Source: Mycobacterium mantenii (GTDB lineage Bacteria; Actinomycetota; Actinomycetes; Mycobacteriales; Mycobacteriaceae). From it: 64,000 bases of DNA. Position 1 is the stretch's first letter; each line of letters begins with the position of its first letter. Below the pieces are notes generated by a model, which saw only the letters and a list, made by a program, of their open reading frames with translations, did not search any database and had not been told where the DNA came from. Both the position numbers and the translations under genes were made by a program. Location of the stretch: NCBI RefSeq assembly GCF_010731775.1, contig NZ_AP022590.1, positions 806,001 to 870,000 on the forward strand, written 5' to 3'. Below are positions 1 through 7,884 of the stretch, in pieces.

Positions 1-13
1 CATGTCAGGCATG

Positions 14-109
14 CTAGGCACCGTTCACGACGAATGGCACAGAAATTTCGTGCCGGTTGAATTCGAGCTTGACCTCGCCCTGATGCTCCCAGTACTCCGG
101 CCCCTGGCG
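14..109 (-). other. Open reading stretch directly after the glbN stop, in the same frame
   Basis: After the glbN TGA the same minus-strand frame stays open for 31 codons up to a TAG at 16..14. Codon third positions are mostly G or C and the translation looks protein-like (it includes EYWEHQGEVKLEF). There is no start codon near its 5' end, so it is not an independent gene as it stands. It could be a decayed or readthrough tail of glbN, the remnant of a downstream gene, or chance. Confidence 0.25.
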
Positions 110-526
110 TCAGACCTTGACCTTGCCGGCGTCGCTCGTGGCGATCTCGGGGGCCAACGGCGCGATCGCGCCGAGTATCTCGGTCACCGTCTCGGACGGC
201 ACGCCGGCGGCGGCCAGCGCGTCGGCCAAATGCCCGGCCACCAAACTGAAGTGGTGCATCGTGATCCCGCGACCCTGGTGCACCTGCTTCATCGGCGCGC
301 CGATATAGGGCTCCGGGCCGCCCAGGGCGGCGGCGAAGAACTCCACCTGTTTGCCCTTGAGGCGGTTCATGTTCGTGCCGGTGAAAAAGCCGGACAGTTG
401 ATCGTCGGCAAGCACCCGAACGTAGAAGTCCTCGACCACGACTTCGATCGCCTCGTGCCCACCGATCCGGTCGTAGATGGGTGCCGGTGCGGACTTGCGG
501 AAGCGCGCCAGAATTTTCATAAGCAC
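110..526 (-). CDS. glbN: Group I truncated haemoglobin (HbN)
   Basis: A 138-residue 2/2 haemoglobin that in this family binds O2 and detoxifies nitric oxide to nitrate. The sequence closely matches mycobacterial HbN: proximal haem His at about residue 83 (KQVHQGRG), distal Tyr B10 at 35 (EDFYVRVL) and distal Gln E11 at 60. The start is ambiguous. GTG at 526 has a GAGATG eight bases upstream, while ATG at 520 would give a protein two residues shorter. In M. tuberculosis the lipoprotein gene lprI follows glbN; here only 109 bases are visible downstream and no lprI start is seen. The N-terminal extension before the helix-A region is short, as in M. tuberculosis. Confidence 0.95.
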   Translation of the reverse strand: MLMKILARFRKSAPAPIYDRIGGHEAIEVVVEDFYVRVLADDQLSGFFTGTNMNRLKGKQVEFFAAALGGPEPYIGAPMKQVHQGRGITMHHFSLVAGHLADALAAAGVPSETVTEILGAIAPLAPEIATSDAGKVKV

Positions 527-573
527 GATTGGAACATCTCGGCGTTGCTCGTCAGTTAGTGCGCGATCACACC

Positions 574-604
574 CGGATTGCCCTGTGTAACAGGCGGATT
601 GCCC
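574..604. promoter_or_regulatory. Composite repeat in the glbN/SDR divergent intergenic region
   Basis: The 278-base divergent region holds two identical 10-mers CGGATTGCCC at 574-583 and 595-604, exactly 21 bp apart (two helical turns). Between them is a palindrome CCTGT-GTA-ACAGG at 582-594. The arrangement suggests a protein-binding site about 50 bp upstream of glbN. The regulator is unknown. A TANNNT -10-like TAGGTT lies at 692-697 for the rightward gene. Confidence 0.35.
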
Positions 605-804
605 ATTGCTGACGGTGGTTCTCGGCTGGCCGTGAGGGTGCGCGACGGGTTACATGACCGCAATCTGCACCGAGGTGGTCGCCCGATGTCCTAGGTTGGC
701 TTAATGATGCACGTCACATCACTCGCGCAGCCCCGTAAGGCGGTCGTGGTCAACGGGCAGGCCAATTGCGGTCGGGGGGCTCACATCATCAGGAGCGAAA
801 GCCG

Positions 805-1845
805 ATGAATCTTGGTGACATAACGAACTTGGTGGAGAACTCGATCGGGAACCTGGTGGAAAAGCCACTGGCGGCGGTGTCCCACATCGTCAACACCCCC
901 AACTCGGCCGGCCGGTATCGGCCGTTCTATCTGAGGAATCTGCTCGACGCCGTGCAGGGCCGCACCCTCGAGGACGCCGTCGCAGGCAAGACCGCCCTGA
1001 TCACCGGGGGATCCTCCGGCATCGGCGAGGCCGCCGCGAAGAAGATCGCGGAAGCCGGCGGCACGGTGGCGCTGGTCGCGCGCACCCGGGAGAACCTGGA
1101 AAAGGTCGCCGAGGAGATCCGCGGCAATGGCGGGACGGCCCACGTCTACCCGTGCGACTTGTCCGAGATGGACGCCATCGCGGGGATGGCCGATCGGGTG
1201 CTCGACGATCTCGGCGGTGTCGACATCTTGATCAACAACGCGGGACGCTCGATCCGGCGCTCACTCGAGTTGTCCTATGACCGGATTCACGACTACCAGC
1301 GGACCATGCAGCTGAACTACCTGGGCGCCGTGCAGCTGATCCTCAAGTTCATCCCCGGGATGCGGGAGCGGGGATACGGGCACGTGATCAACGTGTCCTC
1401 GGTCGGCGTGCAGACCCGCGCGCCACGCTTCGGGGCCTACATCGCCAGCAAGGCCGCCCTGGACAGTTTGTGCGACGCGTTGCAGGCCGAAACCGTGAAC
1501 GACGACGTGCGGTTCACCACGGTGCACATGGCGCTGGTGCGCACGCCGATGATCAGCCCGACCACGCTTTACGACAAGTTCCCGGCGCTGACGCCCGAGC
1601 AGGCGGCCGGGGTGATCACCGACGCGATCGTGCACCGGCCCCGCCGGGCCAGCTCACCGTTCGGGCAGTTCGCCGCGGTCGCCGATGCGGTCAACCCTGC
1701 GGTGATGGACCGGGTGCGCAACAGGGCGTTTGCCATGTTCGGCGACTCCGACGCCGCAAAGGGCGATGAATCATCAACCGATACAACACAATTCGATAGA
1801 CGCAGCGAAACGTTTGTGCGGGCGACCCGAGGGATACATTGGTAA
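805..1845 (+). CDS. Short-chain dehydrogenase (Rv1543-like, fatty acyl-CoA reductase type)
   Basis: A 346-residue SDR oxidoreductase, predicted to use NADP(H) on a lipid-like carbonyl or alcohol. M. tuberculosis Rv1543 is annotated as a possible fatty acyl-CoA reductase. The cofactor motif TGGSSGIG lies at 67-74, followed by the NNAG motif. The catalytic Ser199, Tyr212 and Lys216 (YIASK) are intact. The first 60 residues precede the Rossmann fold and are conserved in the mycobacterial orthologue. The start is ATG 805, with AGGAG nine bases upstream; an earlier in-frame GTG at 766 lacks a ribosome-binding site. It is followed after 4 bp by a second SDR, so the two are probably co-transcribed. 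The exact substrate is not shown by sequence. Confidence 0.93.
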   Translation: MNLGDITNLVENSIGNLVEKPLAAVSHIVNTPNSAGRYRPFYLRNLLDAVQGRTLEDAVAGKTALITGGSSGIGEAAAKKIAEAGGTVALVARTRENLEKVAEEIRGNGGTAHVYPCDLSEMDAIAGMADRVLDDLGGVDILINNAGRSIRRSLELSYDRIHDYQRTMQLNYLGAVQLILKFIPGMRERGYGHVINVSSVGVQTRAPRFGAYIASKAALDSLCDALQAETVNDDVRFTTVHMALVRTPMISPTTLYDKFPALTPEQAAGVITDAIVHRPRRASSPFGQFAAVADAVNPAVMDRVRNRAFAMFGDSDAAKGDESSTDTTQFDRRSETFVRATRGIHW

Positions 1846-1849
1846 CACC

Positions 1850-2653
1850 ATGAGCCTTCCAAAACCTGCCATCCAGACCACCGTCGTCATCACCGGGGCC
1901 TCGTCCGGCATCGGCGCCGAACTCGCTCGCGGATTGGCCCGCCGCGGCTTCCCGCTGCTGCTGGTCGCGCGGCGCCGCGACCGCCTCGACGACCTGGCCA
2001 ACGAGGTGGGCCATGAGTACTCGGTCGCCGTCGAGGTGTTGCCGCTGGACCTCAGCGACAGCAAGGGCCGCGCCCAGCTGACGACCCGGCTGCGCAACGA
2101 ACCCATCGCCGGCCTGTGCAACAGCGCAGGTTTCGGCACCAGCGGGGTGTTTCACGAGCTGCCGGTGGAACGCGAGAGCGAAGAGGTCACCCTCAACGCG
2201 CTGGCGCTGATGGAACTCACCCACGCGGTCCTGCCCGGCATGGTCGAGCGCGGCGCGGGCGCGGTGATGAACATCGCGTCGATCGCGGGGTTCCAGCCGG
2301 TTCCCTACATGGCGGTGTATTCGGCGACCAAGGCGTTCGTGCAGACGTTCTCCGAAGCGGTGCACGAGGAGTTGCACGGAACGGGGGTGTCGGTCACCTG
2401 CCTGTGCCCGGGGCCGGTGCCGACGGAGTGGGCCGAGATCGCCAACGCCGAGCGGTTCAGCATTCCCATCGCGCAGGTCTCGCCGCGCGACGTGGCCGAG
2501 GCGGCCATCGGCGGCATGCTGTCCGGCCGGCGGACCGTGGTGCCCGGCGTGGTGCCCAAGGTGGTCAGCACCGGCGGCCGGTTCGCGCCGCGCAGCCTGC
2601 TGCTGCCCGGCATCCGGATCGGCAACCGACTCCGCGGCGGGCCCAAGAACTGA
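1850..2653 (+). CDS. Short-chain dehydrogenase (Rv1544-like ketoacyl reductase)
   Basis: A 267-residue classical SDR, probably an NADP(H)-dependent ketoacyl or related reductase, orthologous to Rv1544. The TGASSGIG dinucleotide motif is at 15-22 and the catalytic Ser144, Tyr157 and Lys161 (YSATK) are present, followed by the PGPVPT substrate-loop motif. The ATG at 1850 lies 4 bp after the stop of the upstream SDR. The open frame extends back to 1730, but homology begins at this ATG. The two SDRs look like an operon of paralogous enzymes. Confidence 0.92.
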   Translation: MSLPKPAIQTTVVITGASSGIGAELARGLARRGFPLLLVARRRDRLDDLANEVGHEYSVAVEVLPLDLSDSKGRAQLTTRLRNEPIAGLCNSAGFGTSGVFHELPVERESEEVTLNALALMELTHAVLPGMVERGAGAVMNIASIAGFQPVPYMAVYSATKAFVQTFSEAVHEELHGTGVSVTCLCPGPVPTEWAEIANAERFSIPIAQVSPRDVAEAAIGGMLSGRRTVVPGVVPKVVSTGGRFAPRSLLLPGIRIGNRLRGGPKN

Positions 2654-2662
2654 CGTTTGCCC

Positions 2663-2711
2663 AGCGTCACGCCAGCGTGGCATTGAGCGCCGAGCGTCAC
2701 GCCAGCGTGGC
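2663..2711. repeat. Two direct copies of a palindromic element before the SRPBCC gene
   Basis: AGCGTCACGCCAGCGTGGC occurs at 2663-2681 and again at 2693-2711, with a 30-bp period. Each copy contains the inverted repeat CACGC-CA-GCGTG. The 85-bp gap between the SDR stop and the next ATG is almost filled by these copies. They could be mRNA hairpins, a binding site, or a dispersed intergenic repeat. Confidence 0.6.
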
Positions 2712-2738
2712 GTTCGCGGGGGAGCGAGGAGGAATCGC

Positions 2739-3170
2739 ATGGCAGCTGTGGACCTGACCGCCGACGTCCCGATGACCCCACAGGACATGTGGGAACGCGT
2801 CTCCGACCTGTCGGACCTGGGCGACTGGCTGATCATGCACGAGGGATGGCGCAGCGACCTGCCCGACGAGATCGCCGAGGGCACCCAGGTCATCGGCGTG
2901 GCGCGGGCCAAGGGCTTCCGCAACCGGGTGACGTGGACGGTGACCACGTGGGACCCGCCGCACGAGGTGGCGATGTCGGGCTCCGGCAAGGGCGGGGCCA
3001 AATACGCCGTCACGCTCACCGTGCGGGCCACCGACAACGGATCGACGCTGGGTCTGCGCCTCGAACTGGGCGGACGGGCGTTGTTCGGTCCGGTGGGCTC
3101 GGCGGCCGCGCGCGCCGTCAAAGGCGACGTCCAGAAGTCGCTGGAGAACTTCGTCGAGCTCTACGGATAA
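2739..3170 (+). CDS. SRPBCC-family (polyketide cyclase/START-like) protein, Rv1546-like
   Basis: A 143-residue single-domain protein resembling M. tuberculosis Rv1546 along its whole length. It fits the SRPBCC/Polyketide_cyc2 fold: an opening beta strand and helix ([20 protein letters not shown]), a curved sheet ([11 protein letters not shown]) and a long C-terminal helix. Such proteins bind hydrophobic ligands or act as cyclases or dehydratases; no ligand can be inferred. The start is ATG 2739, preceded by a strong GAGGAGGA. It may belong to the upstream SDR operon, but the palindromic repeats between them could separate it. Confidence 0.88.
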   Translation: MAAVDLTADVPMTPQDMWERVSDLSDLGDWLIMHEGWRSDLPDEIAEGTQVIGVARAKGFRNRVTWTVTTWDPPHEVAMSGSGKGGAKYAVTLTVRATDNGSTLGLRLELGGRALFGPVGSAAARAVKGDVQKSLENFVELYG

Positions 3171-3190
3171 TTCGCCCAGACACACTCGCG

Positions 3191-3228
3191 CGACACGCCG
3201 GGGAAGTGTCGCCCTGCGGTCATAGACT
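3191..3228 (+). promoter_or_regulatory. Candidate dnaE1 promoter with adjacent hairpin
   Basis: A TANNNT-type -10 box TAGACT lies at 3223-3228, nine bases before the dnaE1 ATG, so the 5' UTR would be only a few bases long. An inverted repeat CGACAC/GTGTCG (arms 3191-3196 and 3206-3211) precedes it. No Shine-Dalgarno sequence is visible, consistent with near-leaderless translation. Confidence 0.4.
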
Positions 3229-3237
3229 GGCGTCCCT

Positions 3238-6200
3238 ATGAACCAGTCGTCCTTCGTGCACCTGCATAACCACACCGAGTACTCGATGTTGGACGGTGCC
3301 GCGAAGATCGCGCCGATGCTGGCCGAGGTGGACCGGCTGCAAATGCCCGCAGTCGGGATGACCGACCACGGAAACATGTTCGGCGCCAGCGAGTTCTACA
3401 ACGCGGCGACCAAGGCCGGGATCAAGCCGATCATCGGTGTCGAGGCCTACATCGCGCCGGCCTCGCGCTTCGACACCCGGCGCATCCTGTGGGGCGATCC
3501 CGGCCAGAAGTCCGACGACGTGTCGGGCAGCGGCTCCTACACGCACATGACGATGGTGGCCGAGACCGCCGCCGGCCTGCGCAACCTGTTCAAGCTGTCC
3601 TCGCTGGCGTCGTTCGAGGGCCAGCTCGGCAAGTGGTCGCGGATGGACGCCGAGATCATCGCCGAACACGCCGAGGGCATCATCGCCACCACCGGCTGCC
3701 CGTCGGGCGAGGTGCAGACCCGCCTGCGGCTGGGGCATGAGCGCGAGGCGCTGGAGTCGGCCGCCAAGTGGCGCGAGATCTTCGGCGCCGACAACTACTT
3801 CCTGGAGCTGATGGACCACGGCCTGTCCATCGAGCAACGGGTCCGCGAGGGGCTGCTCGAGATCGGCCGCAAGCTGGGCATCCCGCCGCTGGCCACCAAC
3901 GACTGCCACTACGTCACCCGCGACGCCGCCCACAACCACGAGGCGCTGCTGTGCGTGCAGACCGGCAAGACGCTCTCGGACCCCAACCGGTTCAAGTTCG
4001 ACGGCGACGGCTACTACCTGAAGTCGGCCGCCGAGATGCGCCAGATCTGGGACGGCGAGGTGCCCGGCGCCTGTGATTCCACCCTGCTGATCGCCGAACG
4101 GGTGCAGTCCTACGACGAGGTCTGGGCGCCACGCGACCGGATGCCGATCTTCCCGGTGCCCGAGGGCCACGACCAGGCCAGCTGGCTGCACCACGAGGTG
4201 CTGGCGGGGCTGCAGCGCCGCTTCCCGTCCGGCGTCGGGCAGGACTACATCGACCGGGCCGAGTACGAGATCAAGGTCATCTGCGACAAGGGCTTTCCGT
4301 CGTACTTCCTGATCGTCGCCGACCTGATCAACTACGCGCGATCGGTCGACATCCGGGTGGGGCCGGGGCGTGGCTCGGCGGCGGGCTCGCTGGTGGCCTA
4401 CGCGCTGGGCATCACCAACATCGACCCGATTCCGCACGGCCTGCTGTTCGAGCGCTTCCTCAACCCGGAACGCCCGTCGGCACCCGACATCGATATCGAC
4501 TTCGACGACCGTCGTCGCGGCGAGATGGTGCGCTACGCCGCCGAGAAGTGGGGTTCGGACCGCGTCGCCCAGGTGATCACCTTCGGCACCATTAAAACCA
4601 AAGCGGCGCTGAAGGATTCGGCGCGCATCCACTACGGCCAGCCCGGCTTCGCGATCGCCGACCGGATCACCAAGGCGCTGCCGCCGCCCATCATGGCCAA
4701 AGACATTCCGCTGTCGGGCATCACCGACCCGGGCCATGAGCGGTTCAAGGAGGCCGCCGAGGTCCGCGGTCTGATCGAAACCGACCCCGACGTGCGCACC
4801 ATCTACCAGACGGCCCGCGGCCTGGAGGGCCTGATCCGCAACGCCGGTGTGCACGCCTGCGCGGTGATCATGAGCAGCGAGCCGCTGACCGAGGCCATCC
4901 CGCTGTGGAAGCGGCCCCAGGACGGGGCCGTCATCACCGGCTGGGACTACCCGTCGTGTGAGGCCATCGGCCTGTTGAAGATGGACTTCCTGGGCCTGCG
5001 GAACCTGACGATCATCGGCGACGCGCTGGAGAACATCAAGACCAACAGGGGCATCGACCTCGACCTGGAGTCGGTGCCGCTGGACGACAAACCCACCTAC
5101 GAGCTGCTCGGCCGCGGCGACACCCTGGGCGTGTTCCAGCTCGACGGCGGGCCGATGCGAGATCTGTTGCGCCGCATGCAGCCCACCGAGTTCAACGACA
5201 TCGTCGCGGTGCTGGCGCTGTACCGTCCCGGCCCGATGGGCATGAACGCCCACAACGACTACGCCGACCGCAAGAACGGCCGTCAGGCGGTCAAGCCGAT
5301 CCACCCGGAGCTCGAGGAGCCGCTGCGCGAGATCCTCGCCGAGACACACGGCCTGATCGTCTACCAAGAGCAGATCATGCTCATCGCCCAGAAGGTCGCC
5401 TCCTACACGATGGGCAAGGCCGACGCGCTGCGCAAGGCGATGGGTAAGAAGAAGCTCGAGGTGCTCGAGGCCGAGTACAAGGGCTTCTACGAGGGCATGA
5501 CCGCCAACGGCTTCTCCGAAAAAGCGGTGAAAGCGTTGTGGGACACCATCCTTCCGTTCGCCGGGTACGCCTTCAACAAGTCACACGCGGCGGGCTACGG
5601 CCTGGTCTCGTATTGGACCGCCTACCTGAAGGCCAACTATCCCGCCGAATACATGGCCGGCCTGCTGACGTCGGTGGGCGACGACAAGGACAAGGCCGCG
5701 GTCTACCTGGCCGACTGTCGCAAGCTGGGCATCACGGTGCTGCCGCCGGACGTCAACGAGTCGCTGGTGAACTTCGCCTCGGTCGGCAAGGACATCCGCT
5801 TCGGGCTGGGTGCGGTGCGCAATGTCGGTGCCAACGTGGTCGGCTCGCTGATCGGCACCCGCAACGGCAAGGGCAAGTTCACCGACTTCTCGGATTACCT
5901 GAACAAGATCGACGTCGCGGCCTGCAACAAGAAGGTCACCGAATCGTTGATCAAGGCCGGCGCCTTCGACTCGCTGGGCCACGCCCGCAAGGGCCTGTTC
6001 CTGGTGCACACCGACGCGGTCGATTCGGTGCTGGGCACCAAGAAGGCCGAGGCGATGGGCCAGTTCGACCTGTTCGGCGGCGGCAGTGACGGCAGCGTCA
6101 CCGACTCTGTGTTCAACATCAAGGTGCCCGACGACGAGTGGGAGGACAAGCACAAACTCGCCCTGGAGCGGGAGATGTTGGGACTGTATGTATCCGGGCA

Positions 6201-6777
6201 TCCGCTCAACCAGGTGGCGCATCTGCTGACCACCCAGGTGGACACCCAGATCCCGGCCATCCTCGACGGCGATGTCCCCAACGACACCCAGGTGCGGGTG
6301 GGCGGCATCCTCGCGTCGGTCAACCGCCGGGTCAACAAGAACGGAATGCCGTGGGCGTCGGCCCAATTGGAGGATCTCACCGGTGGCATCGAGGTGATGT
6401 TCTTCCCGCAGGCGTACTCCGTGCACGGGGCCGACATCGCCGACGACGTCGTGGTGCTGATCAAGGCGAAGGTCTCGCTGCGCGACGACCGCGTCGCGCT
6501 GATCGCCAATGAGCTTGTGGTGCCCGACTTTTCCAACGCCCAGTCGAACCGGCCGCTGGCGGTCAGCCTGCCGACCCGGCAGTGCACCATCGACAAGGTC
6601 ACCGCGCTCAAGCAGGTGCTGGCTCGCCACCCCGGCACCTCCCAGGTGCATCTGCGGCTGATCAGCGGGGACCGCATCACCACGCTGGAACTCGATGCCT
6701 CCCTTCGGGTTACGCCGTCGCCGGCGCTGATGGGAGACCTCAAGGCGCTGCTCGGCCCCGGCTGCCTCGGCGGCTAG
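3238..6777 (+). CDS. dnaE1: DNA polymerase III alpha subunit, replicative (DnaE1)
   Basis: A 1179-residue replicative polymerase, almost identical in plan to M. tuberculosis DnaE1 (1184 aa). The N-terminal PHP domain begins with HLHNH (residues 8-12). In mycobacterial DnaE1 this domain is the active 3'-5' proofreading exonuclease, and its metal-binding His/Asp residues look intact. The catalytic palm has the [11 protein letters not shown] signature with acidic residues at about 417, 419 and 421. A finger domain, tandem helix-hairpin-helix region and C-terminal OB fold (from about residue 1018) follow. The start ATG 3238 is supported by homology and by the -10 box just upstream. It is essential in this genus. 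Confidence 0.98.
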   Translation: MNQSSFVHLHNHTEYSMLDGAAKIAPMLAEVDRLQMPAVGMTDHGNMFGASEFYNAATKAGIKPIIGVEAYIAPASRFDTRRILWGDPGQKSDDVSGSGSYTHMTMVAETAAGLRNLFKLSSLASFEGQLGKWSRMDAEIIAEHAEGIIATTGCPSGEVQTRLRLGHEREALESAAKWREIFGADNYFLELMDHGLSIEQRVREGLLEIGRKLGIPPLATNDCHYVTRDAAHNHEALLCVQTGKTLSDPNRFKFDGDGYYLKSAAEMRQIWDGEVPGACDSTLLIAERVQSYDEVWAPRDRMPIFPVPEGHDQASWLHHEVLAGLQRRFPSGVGQDYIDRAEYEIKVICDKGFPSYFLIVADLINYARSVDIRVGPGRGSAAGSLVAYALGITNIDPIPHGLLFERFLNPERPSAPDIDIDFDDRRRGEMVRYAAEKWGSDRVAQVITFGTIKTKAALKDSARIHYGQPGFAIADRITKALPPPIMAKDIPLSGITDPGHERFKEAAEVRGLIETDPDVRTIYQTARGLEGLIRNAGVHACAVIMSSEPLTEAIPLWKRPQDGAVITGWDYPSCEAIGLLKMDFLGLRNLTIIGDALENIKTNRGIDLDLESVPLDDKPTYELLGRGDTLGVFQLDGGPMRDLLRRMQPTEFNDIVAVLALYRPGPMGMNAHNDYADRKNGRQAVKPIHPELEEPLREILAETHGLIVYQEQIMLIAQKVASYTMGKADALRKAMGKKKLEVLEAEYKGFYEGMTANGFSEKAVKALWDTILPFAGYAFNKSHAAGYGLVSYWTAYLKANYPAEYMAGLLTSVGDDKDKAAVYLADCRKLGITVLPPDVNESLVNFASVGKDIRFGLGAVRNVGANVVGSLIGTRNGKGKFTDFSDYLNKIDVAACNKKVTESLIKAGAFDSLGHARKGLFLVHTDAVDSVLGTKKAEAMGQFDLFGGGSDGSVTDSVFNIKVPDDEWEDKHKLALEREMLGLYVSGHPLNQVAHLLTTQVDTQIPAILDGDVPNDTQVRVGGILASVNRRVNKNGMPWASAQLEDLTGGIEVMFFPQAYSVHGADIADDVVVLIKAKVSLRDDRVALIANELVVPDFSNAQSNRPLAVSLPTRQCTIDKVTALKQVLARHPGTSQVHLRLISGDRITTLELDASLRVTPSPALMGDLKALLGPGCLGG

Positions 6778-6800
6778 CCCCACCGCGCTTCGCCGCTCTC

Positions 6801-6860
6801 CGCGAGTGTGAAGCTATCCGCACGCTCGCGTTCGAACGTGAAGCTAACTTCACGTTCGAA
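6801..6860. repeat. Two consecutive stem-loops after dnaE1
   Basis: The first hairpin (6801-6830) pairs CGCGAGTGTG with CACGCTCGCG, with one G/T exception. The second (6831-6860) is a perfect inverted repeat with 13-bp arms (TTCGAACGTGAAG and its complement) and a CTAA loop. Both contain the core GTGAAGCTA. There is no U-tract, so this is not a classical terminator. It may act as a dnaE1 3' hairpin, a protein-binding array, or a mobile intergenic repeat. Confidence 0.65.
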
Positions 6861-6878
6861 CGGCTAAAGGATTTAGAG

Positions 6879-6893
6879 TTGGCTCGAAGTCAA
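6879..6893 (+). promoter_or_regulatory. Candidate MerR operator dyad
   Basis: TTGGCT-CGA-AGTCAA forms an imperfect dyad (5 of 6 pairs) 23 bases before the merR-type start codon. MerR proteins bind dyads of this kind inside promoters with long spacers. This suggests autoregulation of the merR-VOC pair by the upstream regulator. Confidence 0.4.
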
Positions 6894-6916
6894 GCATCAA
6901 ATTCGCGGGAGGTGCG

Positions 6917-7311
6917 ATGGCGCCGAGCCTGACCATCGGGGAGGTGGCCCGACGGGCCGGGGTGGCCGCGACCGCGTTGCGCTACTACGAGCAGATCGGC
7001 CTGGTGCCGGAGCCGGCGCGGATGGGCGGCCGGCGCCGCTATGACGACTCGGTTCTGGCCCGTCTCGAGGTGATGCGCCGTGCAAGGCGGCCGGGTTCTC
7101 GCTGGAAGAGATCCAGCTGCTGTTCGCCGACGACGCCCCCGGACGCCCGGTCAGCCGCGCCCTGGCCGAGGCCAAACTGGCCGAGATCGACGCGCAGATG
7201 GAGTCGCTGGCCCGGGCCGTCATCGAGTGGGGGATGCGCTGCACCTGTCCCTCAATCGACGCCTGCACCTGTGGCATTCACCCACCCCACGCCGACAAGG
7301 AGACCGCATGA
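6917..7311 (+). pseudogene. MerR-family regulator, frameshifted
   Basis: The first 56 residues are a good MerR winged-helix domain (TIGEVARRAGVAATALRYYEQ, then GGRRRYDD). At 7081-7086 the frame is lost: in the reading frame shifted by one base, the family-typical continuation AAGFSLEEIQLLFADD runs on to a TGA at 7309-7311. One base appears to be missing within GTGCAAGG. Restored, the protein would be about 131 residues and end with a cysteine-rich CTCPSIDACTC segment, suggesting a metal or redox sensor. As printed, translation would run on in the wrong frame to 7702 across the next gene. Its restored stop overlaps the VOC ATG (ATGA). A sequencing error is the main alternative. Confidence 0.8.
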
Positions 7312-7784
7312 CCCAGCAGCACCCCATCGCCGTACAGAACTTCTCCCACATCTGCATCGGTGTCTCCGACATCGAGGCGTCGCTGGCCTTCTACACCGCC
7401 GTGCTGGGCATGGACGTGGTGTTCGACATCGAACTCGAGGGCGCCGGACTGGATTCGGTCACCGGCGGTGCCGCCCAGCGGGGACGGATGGTCGGCGGGC
7501 TGATCGGGGCGGCGATGGTGGAGCTGTTGTCGTTGGGCGCGGTGCCCGAGTGCCCGAGCGGCCCGCACCTGGGCTACACCAACATCTCGTTTCGCGTCGA
7601 CGATCTCGACGCCGCCTACGAAACCGTGGCGCGCGACCACCCCGGCGTCCGGGCCGACCCGCCCGTCGACATCGGCGGAGTGCGGATGTTCTTCATCCGT
7701 GACCCCGACGGCACGCCGATCGAGCTGCTGGAACTGCCCGGCGGCGCGACGAGCACGGTGCAGCTCTGGCGTCCCGGGGCGTAG
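7308..7784 (+). CDS. VOC/glyoxalase-fold protein
   Basis: A 158-residue vicinal oxygen chelate protein made of two beta-alpha-beta-beta-beta halves. The N-terminal half starts FSHICIGVSDIEASLAFYTAVLGM and the C-terminal half ends in FIRDPDGTPIELLEL. A possible metal-ligand Glu (IELLEL) and His (FSHICIG) are present, so it could be a metal-dependent lyase, dioxygenase or isomerase; the substrate cannot be read from sequence. The start is ATG 7308, with AAGGAG upstream, and it overlaps the restored merR stop by 4 bases. The regulator probably controls this gene and senses a related stress compound. Confidence 0.88.
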   Translation: MTQQHPIAVQNFSHICIGVSDIEASLAFYTAVLGMDVVFDIELEGAGLDSVTGGAAQRGRMVGGLIGAAMVELLSLGAVPECPSGPHLGYTNISFRVDDLDAAYETVARDHPGVRADPPVDIGGVRMFFIRDPDGTPIELLELPGGATSTVQLWRPGA

Positions 7785-7884
7785 ATCGGCCCCGCCGGGG
7801 AAGTCACGCGATATGTTCCCTGCCCCGGATGCCCGGACGTAGGCTCACGAAAACAGTGCTGATGTGGCGCCGAGGAGGACGGAA

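Noticed and set aside
3220..5367. 715-codon open frame antisense to dnaE1
   Set aside because: Its codons mirror the high-GC third positions of dnaE1, the translation is His/Arg/Val-rich low-complexity, and it overlaps an essential conserved gene.
7312..7702. Continuation of the printed merR frame to 7702
   Set aside because: This part overlaps the VOC gene in another frame and has no MerR similarity; it results from the frameshift.
6778..7884. PPE gene or fumarate reductase genes expected from the M. tuberculosis order
   Set aside because: No PPE motif or frdABCD sequence is present between dnaE1 and fadD11 or after plsB1.
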